Part shown: positions 40,382-40,461 of the stretch, one piece after another | Position numbering within the stretch: position 1 is the first letter of the stretch | Layout: every line of letters starts with the position of its first letter | Source of the DNA: an uncultured Clostridia bacterium | GTDB taxonomy: Bacteria; Bacillota; Clostridia; Oscillospirales; Oscillospiraceae | Assembly: GCA_947365965.1 (NCBI GenBank) | Contig: CANAZG010000020.1 | Location: 1-40,461 of the forward strand | Direction: 5' to 3' | DNA: 40,461 nucleotides | Translations under genes and position numbers: made by a program | The notes under the pieces: generated by a model | Told to the model about the DNA's origin: nothing | Seen by the model: only the letters and a program-made list of their open reading frames with translations | Databases searched by the model: none

Positions 40382-40461
40382 ATCCGGTTTTATACGCCGA
40401 CAAGAAAGGGGCGCCACCACATTAAACACCGGGATACACACCACAAAACCGGCGTTGGTCG

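Noticed and set aside
1-40461. CRISPR array, tRNA, rRNA or prophage
   Set aside because: No regularly spaced direct repeats, tRNA cloverleaf, rRNA segment, integrase or phage structural gene could be seen on either strand.

Overview
The window looks like a chromosomal segment of a GC-rich, spore-forming gut Firmicute, most likely an Oscillospiraceae (Flavonifractor/Lawsonibacter/Pseudoflavonifractor type). The reasons are: strongly GC-rich coding sequence with AGGAGG-type ribosome binding sites; a spoVAC sporulation gene; ricT, ylxM-ffh and khpA of the Firmicutes type; three surface proteins with S-layer homology (SLH) repeats; and several secreted carbohydrate- and protein-degrading enzymes. 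This assignment is inference from gene content; no rRNA or tRNA gene was found. Almost all of the window is gene-dense.

Layout. 1-1130 is an AT-rich patch unlike the rest: a broken pyroglutamyl-peptidase-like gene, a 166-bp imperfect palindrome with flanking TA, and a small membrane protein. 1162-3927 is a lacZ-type GH2 beta-galactosidase. 4039-11421 (minus strand) is a four-gene, stop/start-overlapping cluster: a giant secreted M60 zinc peptidase with a dockerin, an SLH wall-anchored protein whose N-terminal domain may be cohesin-like, a small conserved cytosolic protein, and a lipoprotein nuclease. 11546-14933 (minus) holds ileS and nrdR. 15073-17514 (minus) holds tfoX-C, azlC, azlD and an isochorismatase-GNAT fusion. 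17612-20764 (minus) holds punA, holB and ricT. 20953-25361 (minus) holds yhaM, a GH1-like protein lacking both catalytic glutamates, a GH13 alpha-glucosidase and a YgjP-type metallopeptidase. 25634-27977 (plus) is ylxM-ffh-rpsP-khpA. 28164-31587 (plus) carries a second GH13 enzyme, an AT-richer RibD-like reductase, a DUF2461 protein and spoVAC. 31659-34892 (minus) is an SLH-anchored subtilisin. 35102-37986 (plus) is a nucleoside-salvage group: deoC, deoD and a BMP-type lipoprotein. 38055-40211 (minus) is an SLH protein carrying a SAM-hydroxide-adenosyltransferase-like domain and a tyrosine phosphatase.

How it works together. The surface theme is foraging: M60 glycopeptidase, nuclease and subtilisin are exported and held on the wall or membrane, while LacZ, the GH13 enzymes, the purine nucleoside phosphorylases and DeoC work on imported sugars and nucleosides. 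The most interesting items are the possible dockerin/cohesin-SLH pair built around an M60 mucinase-type peptidase, the GH1 protein with Ala at both catalytic positions, the SLH/SAM-HAT/phosphatase fusion, and an intergenic repeat whose two intact copies form the same 14-bp hairpin with a compensatory base-pair change.
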